From the NCBI GenBank assembly GCA_025351615.1, contig JANXVP010000402.1, positions 1 to 6,382 of the forward strand: DNA of 6,382 nucleotides, in the 5' to 3' direction. The notes below the pieces were generated by a model. It saw only the letters and a list, made by a program, of their open reading frames with translations. It had not been told where the DNA came from and made no database searches. Positions 1 through 6,382 of the stretch are shown here, piece after piece (within the stretch, counting starts at the first letter, position 1; each line of letters begins with the position of its first letter). The position numbers and the translations under genes are program-made. The DNA is from Ramlibacter sp. (lineage in GTDB: Bacteria; Pseudomonadota; Gammaproteobacteria; Burkholderiales; Burkholderiaceae_C).

Positions 1-221
1 GCAAGCCTGTCACTGAAGACTATGTGCCGCTGCTTCCGTGGCTCGGGGTGATGTGGTGGGGGATGGCGGCGGGGCAGTGGCTGCTGCAGCGCCATCGCCA
101 CCTGCTGAGCCGTCCACTTCCCGAGCTCTTTTCGTCGCTCGCATGGATGGGTCGCTGGAGCCTGTCCTGGTACATGCTGCACCAGCCGCTTCTGTTTGGC
201 CTTTTGCTATCTCTGCGCTAG
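1..221 (+). CDS. DUF1624 / heparan-alpha-glucosaminide N-acetyltransferase-like membrane protein, 3' end only
   Basis: This is the C-terminal 72 residues of a gene that begins before the window; the reading frame is open from base 3 to a TAG at 219-221. Two hydrophobic segments are visible, one around LLPWLGVMWWGMAAG and one near the end (WSLSWYMLHQPLLFGLLLSL), separated by a basic loop rich in His and Arg. The phrase TEDYVPLLPWLGVMWWG and the closing LSWYMLHQPLLFG resemble the last transmembrane helices of DUF1624 proteins, the bacterial relatives of heparan-alpha-glucosaminide N-acetyltransferase. These inner-membrane proteins are thought to move acetyl groups across the membrane; the bacterial substrate is generally unknown. 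It lies on the same strand as katE with a 109-base gap, and nothing seen here shows co-transcription. The family call is from recognition of the tail alone, so the catalytic part cannot be checked. Confidence 0.75.
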   Translation, partial: KPVTEDYVPLLPWLGVMWWGMAAGQWLLQRHRHLLSRPLPELFSSLAWMGRWSLSWYMLHQPLLFGLLLSLR

Positions 222-330
222 CCCGACGAATGCTCAACAGTTAAAACGTAGGGCACTCGTCCTACAAGCCGGGCGACGACGCGCTCGTAACGTGATTGCT
301 GGCAATCCCGCCCGCACCTACGGAAACCCA
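222..330 (+). promoter_or_regulatory. katE upstream region
   Basis: This 109-base gap between the membrane-protein stop and the katE start must carry any dedicated katE promoter. I see an AT-rich patch (TTAAAA, 241-246) directly before an interrupted inverted repeat (248-265), and a weak Shine-Dalgarno-like GGAA at 322-325, five bases before the katE ATG. No convincing sigma-70 -35/-10 pair could be placed. E. coli katE depends on RpoS, so a stationary-phase promoter with only an extended -10 is possible, but that is inference. No rho-independent terminator is evident for the upstream gene unless the inverted repeat plays that part; it lacks a following T tract. Confidence 0.4.
248..265. repeat. 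Interrupted inverted repeat upstream of katE
   Basis: The sequence GTAGGGC-ACTC-GTCCTAC has 7-base arms (248-254 and 259-265) around a 4-base loop. Six positions are Watson-Crick pairs and one is a G-T wobble in RNA. It sits 65 bases before the katE ATG, preceded by AAAAC and followed by AAG. It could be an operator for a dimeric regulator, a 5' leader hairpin, or one copy of a small dispersed intergenic repeat. The sequence alone does not decide between these. Confidence 0.4.
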
Positions 331-2661
331 ATGCCCAAATCCAAGCAACCCGATGCCGCGAATCCCGCAGCGGAACAGATGCGCCAGACGCAGGAACTTG
401 CAGCTGCCTTCCCCTTCAACGCCAGCAAGGCGATGGAGCACGGCGCGGCGAACGGCAGAAAGCCGCCCGCCGGACAAACTGCGCAGCCCGCGTCGCGGTT
501 GCCAGGCGCCAGCACGCTGTCTGAAGCCAACGGCTCGCAGAAGACGGGCAGCGTTGCAGCTGCAGGCGTCAATTCCTCGATCGAGCCGCTCGACCGCGTG
601 CGTGTCGATTCATCAGGGCAGGCGCTGACCACCAACCAGGGCGTCGCCATCGCGGACAACCAGAATTCGCTTAAGGCCGGGCCCCGCGGTCCGGTGCTGC
701 TGGAAGATTTCATCCTGCGCGAAAAGATCACGCACTTCGACCACGAGCGGATCCCGGAACGCATCGTCCACGCGCGCGGTTCCGGCGCCCACGGCTTCTT
801 CGAGTGCTATGAGCCGCAGACCCAGCTGACCAAAGCCGCGCCTTTCAAGGAAGCGGGGAAAATCACGCCGGTGTTCGTTCGCTTCTCCACGGTGGCCGGC
901 GAGCGCGGCTCAAAAGACACAGCCCGCGACGTGCGCGGCTTTGCCGTCAAGTTCTACACCGACGAGGGCAACTGGGACCTGGTGGGCAACAACATGCCCG
1001 TGTTCTTCATCCAGGACGCGATGAAATTTCCGGACCTGGTGCATGCGGTCAAGGCCGAGCCGCACAACGCGATCCCGCAGGCCGCCAGCGCCCACGACAC
1101 CTTCTGGGACTTCATCTCGCTGATGCCGGAATCGACCCACATGATGATGTGGGTGATGTCGGACCGCGCCATCCCGCGCAGCTTCGCGACGATGCAGGGC
1201 TTTGGCGTGCACAGCTACCGCCTGGTCAACGAGGCCGGTGCGTCGGTCTTCGTCAAATTCCACTGGGAGCCGAAATACGGCACCCATTCGCTGGTGTGGG
1301 ACGAAGCGGTCAAGATTTCCGGCGCCGATCCGGACTACCACCGTCGCGACCTGTGGGAGCGGATTGAATCGGGCGCCTATCCGGAATGGGAACTGGGCCT
1401 GCAGGTCTTTACCGAACAGCAGGCGGAAAAGTTCAGCTTCGACATTCTCGACGCAACCAAGATCATTCCGGAAGAACTCGTCCCCGTAAAAATTGTCGGG
1501 CGCATGGTGCTGGACCGCAACCCGGACAATTTCTTCGCCGAAACCGAGCAGGTGGCTTTCTGCACCGCGCACGTCGTCCCCGGCATCGACTTCTCCAACG
1601 ATCCGCTGCTGGCCGGCCGCATCCATTCGTACGTGGACACCCAGATCACGCGTCTGGGCGGCCCCAACTTCCATGAGCTCCCGATCAACGCACCGATCGT
1701 GCCGGTGCACAGCAACCAGCGCGACGGCATGCACCGCCAGGCGATTCCCCGCGGCCGCGTGTCGTACGAGCCCAATTCGCTGGGCGGCGGCTGTCCGTTC
1801 CAGGCCGGCGCGGCGCAGGGCTTCGTCTCGACTGCCTTGCGCATCCAGGAGCGCGAACAGGACAAGGTGCGCGCCAAGCCGGAAAAATTCGCCGACCATT
1901 ACACCCAGGCGACCTTGTTCTACGAGAGCCAGACCCCGGTGGAGCAGGCCCATATCGCCGCTGCGTTTCGATTCGAATTGAGCAAGCTGACGGTGCCGGC
2001 GATCCGGGAGCGCATGGTGGCCTCGTTGCGCAACGCATCGGAGGCCTTGGCACGCAAGGTTGCCGACGGGCTGGGCATGGACCCGATGCCGGCGCCGATG
2101 CCGCGCGCCTTGCCCAAGCCACCCAAAGCCGAAGTGGCGAAGTCACCGACGCTGTCGCTCACAGCGCGGCCCGGCGACGGCTCGATCAAGGGCCGCAAGG
2201 TCGCCATCCTCGTTGCGCCTGGCGTAGAGGGCGAATCGATTGCCCGTCTGCAGGCCGCGCTGGTGGATCAAGGGGCGGTCGGCCGGCTGGTCGGGCTTCG
2301 GATCGGGCCGATGAAGACAGCGTCAGGCGCGGTCATCACCGCCGATTGCTCGATGGAAAACGAGCCGGGCTTCCTGTTCGATGCCCTCGCTTTGCCGGAC
2401 GGCGAAAAGGCGGTCGCTGCCCTGGCGGCCGACGCCCACACCATGGACTTCATCAAGGACCAGTTCCGCCACTGCAAGACCATCCTGGCGCTTGGGGCGT
2501 CCACGACGCTACTCGAGAAAGCCGGCATCCCTCGCAACGGCGCTGACGCCGGACTGGTGCTGGCGAAAGCCTCGGGCGCGCAGGCCGCGATCCAGGCCTT
2601 CATCGCAGGCATGGTGAAGGATCGGCACTTCGAGCGCGAAACCGATCCGCCGCTGGTCTGA
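331..2661 (+). CDS. katE: Large-subunit (HPII-type) catalase KatE
   Basis: This is a 776-residue haem catalase that converts hydrogen peroxide to water and oxygen in the cytoplasm; no signal peptide is visible. Its length is close to E. coli HPII (753), with about 19 extra residues in an Ala/Gln-rich, low-complexity N-terminus (1 to about 90). The core begins near ALTTNQGV and runs to about residue 590. Visible active-site residues are the distal His147 ([12 protein letters not shown]), Asn220 (DLVGNN) and the proximal haem ligand Tyr434, preceded by Arg430 ([10 protein letters not shown]). A Pro-rich linker (about 585-610) leads to a C-terminal flavodoxin-like, DJ-1/amidotransferase-related domain starting at GRKVAIL (residue 621). 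This domain marks clade 2 catalases, which usually carry haem d. The HPII cross-linking His392 is replaced by Cys411. The ATG at 331 is preferred over the upstream in-frame GTG (292) and TTG (196) because MPKSK begins a typical hydrophilic N-terminus and a weak GGAA lies five bases before it. The gene converges with the parvulin gene across a shared terminator. Confidence 0.97.
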   Translation: MPKSKQPDAANPAAEQMRQTQELAAAFPFNASKAMEHGAANGRKPPAGQTAQPASRLPGASTLSEANGSQKTGSVAAAGVNSSIEPLDRVRVDSSGQALTTNQGVAIADNQNSLKAGPRGPVLLEDFILREKITHFDHERIPERIVHARGSGAHGFFECYEPQTQLTKAAPFKEAGKITPVFVRFSTVAGERGSKDTARDVRGFAVKFYTDEGNWDLVGNNMPVFFIQDAMKFPDLVHAVKAEPHNAIPQAASAHDTFWDFISLMPESTHMMMWVMSDRAIPRSFATMQGFGVHSYRLVNEAGASVFVKFHWEPKYGTHSLVWDEAVKISGADPDYHRRDLWERIESGAYPEWELGLQVFTEQQAEKFSFDILDATKIIPEELVPVKIVGRMVLDRNPDNFFAETEQVAFCTAHVVPGIDFSNDPLLAGRIHSYVDTQITRLGGPNFHELPINAPIVPVHSNQRDGMHRQAIPRGRVSYEPNSLGGGCPFQAGAAQGFVSTALRIQEREQDKVRAKPEKFADHYTQATLFYESQTPVEQAHIAAAFRFELSKLTVPAIRERMVASLRNASEALARKVADGLGMDPMPAPMPRALPKPPKAEVAKSPTLSLTARPGDGSIKGRKVAILVAPGVEGESIARLQAALVDQGAVGRLVGLRIGPMKTASGAVITADCSMENEPGFLFDALALPDGEKAVAALAADAHTMDFIKDQFRHCKTILALGASTTLLEKAGIPRNGADAGLVLAKASGAQAAIQAFIAGMVKDRHFERETDPPLV

Positions 2662-2668
2662 CGACAAC

Positions 2669-2695
2669 AAAAAAGGCGCCGGGGGGCGCCTTTTT
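2669..2695. terminator. Bidirectional rho-independent terminator between katE and the parvulin gene
   Basis: A perfect GGCGCC (2675-2680) / GGCGCC (2685-2690) stem with a GGGG loop is flanked by an A run (2669-2674) on the left and TTTTT (2691-2695) on the right. The A and T runs extend the stem and give each strand a U tract, so it can stop transcripts from both directions. It starts eight bases after the katE stop and lies about 29 bases beyond the stop of the minus-strand parvulin gene. A second small GC hairpin, GGCCC (2707-2711) with GGGCC (2719-2723), abuts the parvulin stop but has no T tract and is probably only an accessory structure. Confidence 0.93.
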
Positions 2696-2723
2696 CATGC
2701 TTCTTCGGCCCCCGATCCGGGCC

Positions 2724-3503
2724 TTATTCGATTTTCGCCTTCGAGCGCAATTCGTCCTGGAACTTGGTGATCTTGACCTGCGACAGCTGCTGGACAATCT
2801 GCGGCTTGACGTCGTCCAGCTTGGGCAACTGCGCTTCGCGCGTGTCGTCCAGCCGGATCACGTGATAGCCAAACTGGGTCTTCACCGGAACGTCGGTGAC
2901 CTGGCCCTTCTTGAGCTTGACCAGCGCTGCCGAGAACTCGGGCACATAGCTGCCCGAATTGGCCCAGTCGAGATCGCCGCCATTGGCGCCGGAGCCCGGA
3001 TCCTTGGACTGCTTCTTGGCGATCTCGTCGAACTTGCCGCCCTTCTTCAGGCTGGCGATGATGGCCTTGGCGTCGTCCTCCTTTTCGACCAGGATGTGGC
3101 GGGCCCGGTATTCCTTGCCACCGTTGCTCGCGGCGAACTTGTCGTATTCGGCCTTGATCTCGGCGTCGGTCACCGGGTTCGCCTTCTGGTACTCGGTGAA
3201 CAGCTCGCGGATCAGCAGGGTCTGGCGCGCCAGCTCCATCTGGGCCTTGAAGTCGTCGGTAGCCTCCAGCCCGCGTTTTTGCGCTTCCTGCATGAAGATT
3301 TCACGCGAGATCACTTCGTCCTTGATCTGGCCGGTTATTTCCGGCGTCATCGGGCGGCCCGCTTTCGCCAGCTGGGCGGCCAGCACGTCGGCGCGCGCCT
3401 TCGGCACCGGCTTGCCATTGACGATTGCGATGTTCTGCGCCGACGCCGGCAAGGCAATGCACAGAGCGGCCACGGCGAGGGCCGAAAGAAGGTGTTTTTT
3501 CAT
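2724..3503 (-). CDS. Periplasmic parvulin-type peptidyl-prolyl cis-trans isomerase (PpiC/SurA-like)
   Basis: This 259-residue protein should isomerise peptidyl-proline bonds and chaperone proteins in the periplasm. The N-terminus is a clear Sec signal peptide: MKKH, a hydrophobic stretch (about 5-18) and an ALPASA-Q cleavage site after residue 22. Residues about 25-120 form a helical SurA_N-like region starting NIAIVNGKPVPK. Residues about 131-221 are a single parvulin domain running from YRARHILVE to FGYHVIRLDD, including the two family histidines His136 and His214 and the GGDLDW segment. A Lys/Gln-rich helical tail closes the protein. The single rotamase domain separates it from SurA, which has two, and the secretion signal separates it from the small cytoplasmic E. 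coli PpiC. It is the last gene of the minus-strand run, 36 bases after the BolA-family gene, and ends just before the shared terminator. The start is the ATG that opens the signal peptide; a weak GGAA lies four bases upstream. Client proteins cannot be inferred. Confidence 0.94.
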   Translation of the reverse strand: MKKHLLSALAVAALCIALPASAQNIAIVNGKPVPKARADVLAAQLAKAGRPMTPEITGQIKDEVISREIFMQEAQKRGLEATDDFKAQMELARQTLLIRELFTEYQKANPVTDAEIKAEYDKFAASNGGKEYRARHILVEKEDDAKAIIASLKKGGKFDEIAKKQSKDPGSGANGGDLDWANSGSYVPEFSAALVKLKKGQVTDVPVKTQFGYHVIRLDDTREAQLPKLDDVKPQIVQQLSQVKITKFQDELRSKAKIE

Positions 3504-3539
3504 GGGGTTCCGCTGAAGTCCGAGGGAGATAAAAAAGGG

Positions 3540-3812
3540 TCAGAAGGTTTCGATTGCAAGGGCGTGCAGCCCCCTGTCGATGAATTCTTGCAGCGCATCA
3601 TACACAAGGCGATGGCGCGCCACGCGCGGCTTTCCTTCGAACAGGGGCGACGCGATCCGTACCCGGAAATGGGTGCCGGCCCCGCTGCCATCGGCACCGG
3701 CATGGCCGGCGTGGGCGGCGCTTTCGTCCAGCACCTGGAGCGAAGTCGGCTGCAGGAGTTCCGTCAGGCGCCGTTCGAGCGCGGTCGCAGTAATTCCGGT
3801 CAGTGCACTCAC
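3540..3812 (-). CDS. bolA: BolA family protein
   Basis: This 90-residue protein has the BolA/IbaG fold signature: an N-terminal helix (LERRLTELLQP), the strand and motif LQVLDES (25-31), GTHFRVRIASPLFEGK (46-61), the helix region RVARHRLVYDAL (63-74) and the closing GLHALAIETF with the family's conserved C-terminal His (His83). BolA proteins pair with monothiol glutaredoxins to bind or pass on [2Fe-2S] clusters; E. coli BolA is also linked to cell shape and stress transcription. Loop residues His34, His37 and His48 are candidate cluster ligands, but which one is used cannot be read from sequence. The loop between the first strand and GTHF is Gly/Ala-rich (HAGHAGADGSGAG) and longer than in E. 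coli BolA, and the C-terminal tail of E. coli BolA (105 residues) is missing. The start codon is GTG and overlaps the yciB stop by four bases (GTGA). The protein contains no internal Met, so no ATG alternative exists. Confidence 0.92.
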   Translation of the reverse strand: MSALTGITATALERRLTELLQPTSLQVLDESAAHAGHAGADGSGAGTHFRVRIASPLFEGKPRVARHRLVYDALQEFIDRGLHALAIETF

Positions 3813-4354
3813 GATTTCGACGCTTCGTCGGCGTTCAGGAAGCGTCCCAGGTAGAGCGCCTGCGCAACCACGAACGCTCCCATCAGGCCGAGGCCGCCGA
3901 ACAGCTTGAAGTTGACCCAGGTGTCGGTGTCGAAGTTGAAAGCGACCCAGAGGTTGAGCACGCCCATCAGGGTAAAGAAAACGATCCAGCTCCAGTTGGT
4001 CACGCGCCAGGCCGGCTCAGGCAACTGCATCTGGGATCCCATCAAGGACTTCAGGAGGTTCTTGCGGAAGATCAGCTGGCCTGCCGCCAGCGTCCCGGCC
4101 ATCATCCAATACAGCACCGTCGGCTTCCATTTGATGAAGGTGTCGTTGTGGGCCACGATGGTCGCGCCGCCGAACAGGACGATCACCCCCAGGCTGACCC
4201 ATTGCATGGGTTCGACCTTGCCGGTCTTGTAACGCAGCCAGCCGATCTGCCCCACGGTGGCGACGATGGCTACGGCCGTCGCCACGTAGATGCCCCATAC
4301 CTTGAAGGCAACGAAAAACAGGATGATCGGAAAAAAGTCCAGCAGCAGTTTCAT
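3809..4354 (-). CDS. yciB: Inner membrane-spanning protein YciB / septation protein A (IspZ)
   Basis: This 181-residue protein is strongly hydrophobic with five or six membrane segments, at about residues 3-19, 22-40, 51-68, 78-96, 120-140 and 149-170. It matches E. coli YciB along its whole length: an opening [12 protein letters not shown], the central [20 protein letters not shown], the [12 protein letters not shown] segment and the near-terminal TWVNFKLFG. The length equals the family norm of about 180. YciB is an inner-membrane protein tied to envelope integrity and cell-division/elongation complexes; the Shigella homologue IspZ was described as needed for intracellular septation. Its biochemical activity is not settled. 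The ATG at 4354 overlaps the msrB stop as ATGA (4351-4354), and the first residues MKLLLDFFP match the family start. An in-frame extension up to 4645 exists but only overlaps msrB in another frame. The gene ends in a GTGA overlap with the BolA-family gene. Confidence 0.95.
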   Translation of the reverse strand: MKLLLDFFPIILFFVAFKVWGIYVATAVAIVATVGQIGWLRYKTGKVEPMQWVSLGVIVLFGGATIVAHNDTFIKWKPTVLYWMMAGTLAAGQLIFRKNLLKSLMGSQMQLPEPAWRVTNWSWIVFFTLMGVLNLWVAFNFDTDTWVNFKLFGGLGLMGAFVVAQALYLGRFLNADEASKS

Positions 4355-4779
4355 GGGCGTGACGGTTTTTCCGCCTCGGGCGTGAAGTCCAGGGAAGCCG
4401 AATTCATACAGTAACGCAGCCCGGTGTCGGTCGGACCGTCGGGAAACACGTGTCCCAGGTGCGCTCCGCATTGGGCACAGACGGTTTCGGTGCGCGCCAT
4501 GCCGTGGCTGCGATCGACGATGTCCTTGATCGCGCCCGGCACTGCTTTGGAGAAGCTCGGCCAGCCGCAGCCGGCATCGAACTTGGTGACCGAGTCGAAC
4601 AGCTTGTTGCCGCAGCTGATGCAGTGATAGCTGCCGTCGGCCCATACCGCGTCGTACTTGCCGGTGAAGGGCCGCTCGGTGGCGGCATGGCGGGTGACTT
4701 CATAGGCGCCGCGTTCGGCTCCCCGGGAGGCGAGCGATGCCTTCCATTCGGCCTCGGTTTTCTGGACAGGGTAGGTCAT
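4351..4779 (-). CDS. msrB: Peptide-methionine (R)-S-oxide reductase MsrB
   Basis: This 142-residue cytoplasmic enzyme reduces methionine-R-sulfoxide in proteins, usually with thioredoxin as electron donor. All landmarks are present: two zinc-binding pairs, Cys53/Cys56 (CISC) and Cys101/Cys104 (CAQC), the GCGWPSF motif with Cys71 in the place of the resolving cysteine, the GHVFPDGP segment (109-116) with His110, and the catalytic Cys124 in RYCMNSASL. The N-terminus ([10 protein letters not shown]) and the TERPFTGKY motif are typical, and no signal peptide or MsrA domain is fused, so this is the free-standing zinc-containing form. The ATG at 4779 overlaps the selO stop (ATGA, 4776-4779) and the stop overlaps the yciB start (ATGA, 4351-4354). 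Shine-Dalgarno matches are poor at both junctions, which fits translational coupling. Linkage with selO places methionine repair beside a redox-linked AMPylator. Confidence 0.97.
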   Translation of the reverse strand: MTYPVQKTEAEWKASLASRGAERGAYEVTRHAATERPFTGKYDAVWADGSYHCISCGNKLFDSVTKFDAGCGWPSFSKAVPGAIKDIVDRSHGMARTETVCAQCGAHLGHVFPDGPTDTGLRYCMNSASLDFTPEAEKPSRP

Positions 4780-6269
4780 GACGAACAGCTAATCTCGATG
4801 TGGGAGGCCCAGTCGGGCGGGAACCCGGCCAATTCCTCGTGCCCGGGATGTTCTTCAAATGGGGCTTGCAGCAGACCCAACAAGCTTGTGACCATGGAAA
4901 AGTCGCCAAGTTTCGCCTGCCGGATCGCCAGTTCGCCCAGATGGTTGCGCAAAACGTATTTTGGATTGGTTTTGAGCATCAAATCACCCGTCTGTCGGGC
5001 ATCTTCAGCCGCCAGCCGACTGGAATATTGTTGCAGCCAGGCGTCGAAACCGGCGCGGTCGAGGAACAGGTCACGGACATTTTCCGCAGCCTGCCCGGCC
5101 ACATGCCGTGACAACCGGCGCCAGAAGATGGTGTAGTCGACGCCGTCCTGGGCCAGAAGCTTCAGGATGCCTTCGATCAGCGCGCGGTCAGCGTCCCGGG
5201 CCACGGCCAGTCCGAGCTTGGCGCGCATCCGCGCCTCCATTTCGTGCGGGAAAACCGTCTTGTACGACTCCAGCGCAGCCAGTGCGAGCTCCTGGTCCCC
5301 GATCAGCGGCAGCAGCGCCTGTCCCAGGCAAAAGAGGTTCCAGTAGGCGACATTGGGCTGCTTGTTGTATGCATACCGGCCCTGCTCGTCGCTGTGGTTG
5401 CAGACGTGGCCCGGGATGAACGCATCGAGAAACTGGAACGGGCCGTAATCGATCGTCAGGCCCAGGATGCTCATGTTGTCGGTATTCATGACGCCATGGC
5501 AAAAGCCCACGGCCTGCCATTGCGCCACCATCGCCGCCGTCCGCTCGCTCACCTGCTCGAGGAAAGCGGTATAAGGGTTGCCGGAACATTTGCCGCTGGT
5601 GCGGCATTCGGGATAGAACCGATCGATTACGTAGTCCGCCAGGACCCGCAGGTCGTCGTGCTGTCCGCGGGCCGAGAAGTGCTCGAAGTGACCAAAGCGG
5701 ATAAAGCTCGGCGCGACGCGGGTCACCACCGCAGCGGTCTCGACTTCTTCGCGCCGCACCGGCGCATTGGCGCCGGTAAGCGCGAGCGCGCGGGTGGTGG
5801 CACTCCCCAGCCCCTGCATGGCCTCCGACCCCAGGTATTCCCGGATGCTGGAGCGCAGCACGGCGCGGCCATCGCCCATCCTGGAATAGGGTGTGCGGCC
5901 AGCTCCCTTGAGCTGCAGCTCCTGCGGACCCGTGGCCGTTTCCAGTTCGCCGAGCAGGATGGCGCGTCCGTCCCCGAGCTGCCCGGCCCAGACCCCGAAC
6001 TGGTGGCCGCTGTAAACGCTGGCCAGCGGGCGGCTGCCGGGCAGCAGTCGATTGCCGGTCAGCGCGTCCACCACGGCAGGCGACGAAAGCCACTGGGGGT
6101 CGAGACCGAGTTCCGCGGCCAGCGACAGATTGAGGCTGATCAGGGACGGGGCGGGCAAGGGCGTCGGCTGCAGTTCGGTGAAGAAGGCCGGGCCCAGCCC
6201 GGCAAAGCTGTTGGGCCAGGACAGCCTCTGATTGACCCCTGCAGAAGGCGCCGTCCAAGTGTCTTCCAT
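4776..6269 (-). CDS. selO: Protein adenylyltransferase SelO (YdiU / UPF0061 family)
   Basis: This 497-residue pseudokinase-fold enzyme is expected to transfer AMP from ATP to Ser, Thr or Tyr of target proteins; E. coli SelO (478 residues) modifies proteins including glutaredoxin and affects protein S-glutathionylation. Visible landmarks are [17 protein letters not shown] (87-103), the nucleotide-binding [13 protein letters not shown] with Lys121, [10 protein letters not shown] with Glu144 (same 23-residue spacing as Lys113/Glu136 of Pseudomonas SelO), and [10 protein letters not shown] with the catalytic Asp264 and metal-binding Asn265, then Asp274 in TIDYGPF. The C-terminus is ISCSS: Cys495 is third from the end, where animal SelO carries selenocysteine. 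Cys290 (HVCNHSD) corresponds to the E. coli cysteine reported to form a disulfide with the C-terminal one. The ATG at 6269 gives MEDTW; a GGGA lies about ten bases upstream. It is the first gene of the minus-strand run, and its TCATGA end also forms the msrB start. Confidence 0.97.
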   Translation of the reverse strand: MEDTWTAPSAGVNQRLSWPNSFAGLGPAFFTELQPTPLPAPSLISLNLSLAAELGLDPQWLSSPAVVDALTGNRLLPGSRPLASVYSGHQFGVWAGQLGDGRAILLGELETATGPQELQLKGAGRTPYSRMGDGRAVLRSSIREYLGSEAMQGLGSATTRALALTGANAPVRREEVETAAVVTRVAPSFIRFGHFEHFSARGQHDDLRVLADYVIDRFYPECRTSGKCSGNPYTAFLEQVSERTAAMVAQWQAVGFCHGVMNTDNMSILGLTIDYGPFQFLDAFIPGHVCNHSDEQGRYAYNKQPNVAYWNLFCLGQALLPLIGDQELALAALESYKTVFPHEMEARMRAKLGLAVARDADRALIEGILKLLAQDGVDYTIFWRRLSRHVAGQAAENVRDLFLDRAGFDAWLQQYSSRLAAEDARQTGDLMLKTNPKYVLRNHLGELAIRQAKLGDFSMVTSLLGLLQAPFEEHPGHEELAGFPPDWASHIEISCSS

Positions 6270-6382
6270 GCATCGATTGTCCCGCTTCGGCGGCCGGTAC
6301 GCAGCCGCAGGGTCATCGGAACAATCGGCGCCATGGGGAATTTACCTAACGGCGACGGATGACTTACGGCCTGAATAGCAAG
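6270..6382 (-). promoter_or_regulatory. Upstream region of selO and its operon
   Basis: The last 113 bases of the window contain no supportable gene. They hold the selO leader, with a plausible purine-rich GGGA about ten bases before the ATG, and presumably the promoter for the minus-strand run. On the minus strand the most AT-rich stretch is TTAGGTAAATT (about 6339-6349), which could include a -10 element, but no acceptable -35 sits at the right distance. The promoter position is therefore not established. Confidence 0.35.

Noticed and set aside
196..330. Earlier katE starts (TTG at 196, GTG at 292)
   Set aside because: The 196 start overlaps the upstream membrane-protein gene and adds residues unlike a catalase. 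The GTG at 292 has no good ribosome-binding site; the ATG at 331 gives the expected hydrophilic start.
910..1953. Long open frame (347 codons) on the minus strand within katE
   Set aside because: It lies wholly antisense to the well-conserved catalase core, has Arg/His/Val-rich composition typical of a GC-rich shadow frame, and shows no recognisable domain.
3437..3503. Lipoprotein signal for the parvulin (Cys15 in the hydrophobic stretch)
   Set aside because: The residue before Cys15 is Leu, which does not fit a lipobox, whereas ALPASA-Q after residue 22 is a good signal peptidase I site.
3504..3539. Possible terminator between the BolA-family gene and the parvulin gene (T run on the minus strand, 3531-3536)
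   Set aside because: No stable hairpin abuts the T run; the nearest GC stem (GGGC/GCCC within bolA) is about 20 bases away and only four pairs long.
2697..3854. Long open frame (385 codons) on the plus strand across the parvulin and BolA genes
   Set aside because: It is antisense to two clearly recognised proteins plus the terminator flank and resembles no known family; its length is explained by high GC content.
4355..4645. N-terminal extension of yciB up to 4645
   Set aside because: The extra residues are a frame-shifted reading of msrB, while MKLLLDFFP from 4354 matches the start and length of the YciB family.
5188..6362. Long open frames on both strands overlapping selO (minus 6273-5188, plus 5244-6362)
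   Set aside because: SelO motifs are continuous in the 6269-4776 frame; the others are composition-driven shadows. The ATG at 6273 belongs to the wrong frame.
1..6382. Mobile element, phage remnant, defence island or CRISPR array
   Set aside because: No transposase or integrase, no terminal or direct repeats, and no regularly spaced repeats were seen; all recognised genes are ordinary chromosomal families with uniform composition.

Overview
The window is high-GC DNA with tightly packed genes and matches a chromosomal core region of a betaproteobacterium, most likely Burkholderiales and possibly Oxalobacteraceae (Massilia/Janthinobacterium-like). That placement is inference from the protein flavour and from recalled gene order; no rRNA or other decisive marker is present. 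I see no mobile element, tRNA, CRISPR array or obvious horizontally acquired island.

Layout, left to right. Bases 1-221 (+) hold the 3' end of a multi-spanning membrane protein of the DUF1624 / heparan-alpha-glucosaminide N-acetyltransferase type. After a 109-base gap containing an interrupted inverted repeat comes katE (331-2661, +), a large-subunit HPII-type catalase of 776 residues with a C-terminal class I glutamine amidotransferase/DJ-1-like domain. A strong bidirectional intrinsic terminator (about 2669-2695) separates katE from a convergent minus-strand gene run.

Read in the direction of transcription, the minus-strand run is selO (6269-4776), msrB (4779-4351), yciB/ispZ (4354-3809), a bolA-family gene (3812-3540) and a secreted parvulin-type peptidyl-prolyl isomerase (3503-2724). 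The first four are joined by 4-base stop/start overlaps (ATGA, ATGA, GTGA). The parvulin follows after 36 bases. This is very likely one operon, starting from a promoter somewhere in 6270-6382 and ending at the shared terminator.

Functionally, three of the five operon genes have links to thiol redox biology: SelO AMPylates proteins including redox enzymes in E. coli, MsrB repairs oxidised methionine, and BolA proteins partner monothiol glutaredoxins. The other two act at the envelope: YciB in the inner membrane and the parvulin in the periplasm. The converging katE destroys hydrogen peroxide. The region therefore reads as an oxidative-stress and envelope-maintenance neighbourhood made of known families. 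I did not find a new biological system. The details most worth a second look are the cysteine in the catalase at the position of the HPII cross-linking histidine, the translationally coupled operon, and the inverted repeat upstream of katE.
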